Part shown: piece after piece, positions 63,396-64,000 of the stretch
Position numbering within the stretch: the stretch's first letter is position 1
How the letters are laid out: each line of letters starts with the position of its first letter
NCBI RefSeq assembly: GCF_023913755.1
Contig: NZ_JAMXBJ010000037.1
Location: 14,805-78,804, forward strand
Reading direction: 5' to 3'
From: Pseudarthrobacter cellobiosi
GTDB lineage: Bacteria; Actinomycetota; Actinomycetes; Actinomycetales; Micrococcaceae
Length of the DNA stretch: 64,000 nucleotides
The notes under the pieces: generated by a model
What the model was told of the DNA's origin: nothing
The model's database searches: none
What the model saw: the letters and a program-made list of their open reading frames with translations, nothing else
Translations under genes and position numbers: made by a program

Positions 63396-64000
63396 ATGGC
63401 TGGATCACGGCCAAAGTCAGGACCGACAATGCACGACGTCGCTGCTGCTGCCGGTGTTTCACAGGCCACCGTGTCATTGGTGCTGAATTCAGCCTCCGGG
63501 TCGCGTTTCTCCGAGGATACCCGCAAGCGCGTTCGGGACGCCGTGAACCGGCTCGGCTACCGCACTAACGCCCACGCTAAAGTCCTACGCGAGGGCGTGG
63601 CCGGCATGATCGGGTTCATCGGCGATTCCGTGGCCACCACTCCTTTTGCGGGCGCCATCATCGAAGGCGCGCAGCAGCGGGCCTGGGAGGACGGGCTCCT
63701 CCTGCTCTCGGTAAACACCGGCGGTGACAGGCAGCTCGAGGCTGCATCCTTGGATACCATGCTCTCTTATAAGGTTGCCGGCGTGGTCTACGCCGCCATG
63801 TATCACCGCCGGCTGGAAGTTCCGGAGGCCCTGGCGGGCGTCAGGTCCGTGGTGCTGAATTCGCAGGACCGGGCCGGTCTGGTCCCGAGCGTCGCCCCGG
63901 ACGAGGTTAAAGGCGGGTACGCGGCCACGAGCCGGCTGCTCGAGGCGGGCCACACCAGGGTGGGGATGGTCAATATCGAAACCCTTGAAAGCGGCCTTCC
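63396..64000 (+). CDS. LacI-family transcriptional regulator (3-prime end beyond window)
   Basis: The first 201 codons are present. The protein opens MAGSRPKSGPTMHDVAAAAG and has the LacI helix-turn-helix VSQATVSLVLNSASGSRFSE then TRKRVRDAVNRLGYRTNAHA (hinge helix), followed by the periplasmic-binding-like sensor GMIGFIGDSVATTPFAGAII. GAGGAGG precedes the ATG. Such regulators respond to sugars and control neighbouring catabolic genes, presumably to the right of the window. Confidence 0.92.
   Translation, partial: MAGSRPKSGPTMHDVAAAAGVSQATVSLVLNSASGSRFSEDTRKRVRDAVNRLGYRTNAHAKVLREGVAGMIGFIGDSVATTPFAGAIIEGAQQRAWEDGLLLLSVNTGGDRQLEAASLDTMLSYKVAGVVYAAMYHRRLEVPEALAGVRSVVLNSQDRAGLVPSVAPDEVKGGYAATSRLLEAGHTRVGMVNIETLESGL

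Overview
The window is high-GC DNA with dense, mostly minus-strand operons, frequent ATGA/GTGA stop-start overlaps, GTG and TTG starts and strong AAGGAG ribosome sites. Gene content (RamB-type regulator beside the glyoxylate shunt, an IdeR/DtxR-type iron box, an lhr-nei2 repair pair, CynX/NimT and MHS transporters, a divergent MocR-yczE pair) points to a free-living soil actinobacterium, most likely Arthrobacter sensu lato (Arthrobacter, Pseudarthrobacter or Paenarthrobacter). I saw no rRNA, tRNA, CRISPR array, transposase or prophage gene.

Layout. 1-8859 (minus) is a carbohydrate operon: three Gfo/Idh/MocA dehydrogenases, two TIM-barrel sugar isomerase/epimerase-like proteins (one cut by the window edge), an ABC importer (lipoprotein plus two permeases) and a 269-residue protein I could not assign. 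A divergent ROK regulator (9041-10252) faces it across a palindrome. The enzyme set resembles oxidation/elimination/hydration/reduction pathways such as levoglucosan catabolism, but the substrate is unknown. 10271-12599: a D-2-hydroxyacid dehydrogenase and a CynX/NimT transporter. 12833-17563: malate synthase, isocitrate lyase and a divergent RamB-like regulator. 17689-23633: a possible HTH/nucleotidyltransferase pair, then a TAXI lipoprotein translationally coupled to a two-component system, facing an MHS transporter that is preceded by an overlapping 23-codon leader ORF. 23937-33678: a serpin lipoprotein, a TetR/small membrane protein pair with two perfect operators, pyridoxal kinase, a queuosine salvage pair (yhhQ, tgt) and small housekeeping or unknown genes. 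33733-37536: an Fbp-type iron importer under an IdeR-like box. 37706-45799: GH76, SDR plus acyl-CoA dehydrogenase, DUF1684 protein, NADP/F420 oxidoreductase and PEP carboxylase. 45851-55570: small secreted and membrane proteins, macrodomain protein, RluA-type pseudouridine synthase, ArsR-SRPBCC pair, TetR-DUF4188 pair and a MocR-yczE pair. 55601-64000: nei2, lhr, a FAD/Rieske oxidoreductase and the start of a LacI regulator.

Two themes cut across the genes. First, intergenic spaces, mainly between convergent genes, carry long near-perfect palindromes of several sequence families (A: 14515 and 33667; B: 12647 and 23720; C: 28096 and 50472; single D, E, F and G elements). Second, a GTTTCGAC-GGCTCAACCAC type repeat lies in frame inside two unrelated genes (lhr and the Rieske oxidoreductase), where it encodes VEPVETP-like linkers. 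These repeats, the uncharacterised sugar operon and the TAXI/two-component/leader-ORF locus are the parts most worth following.
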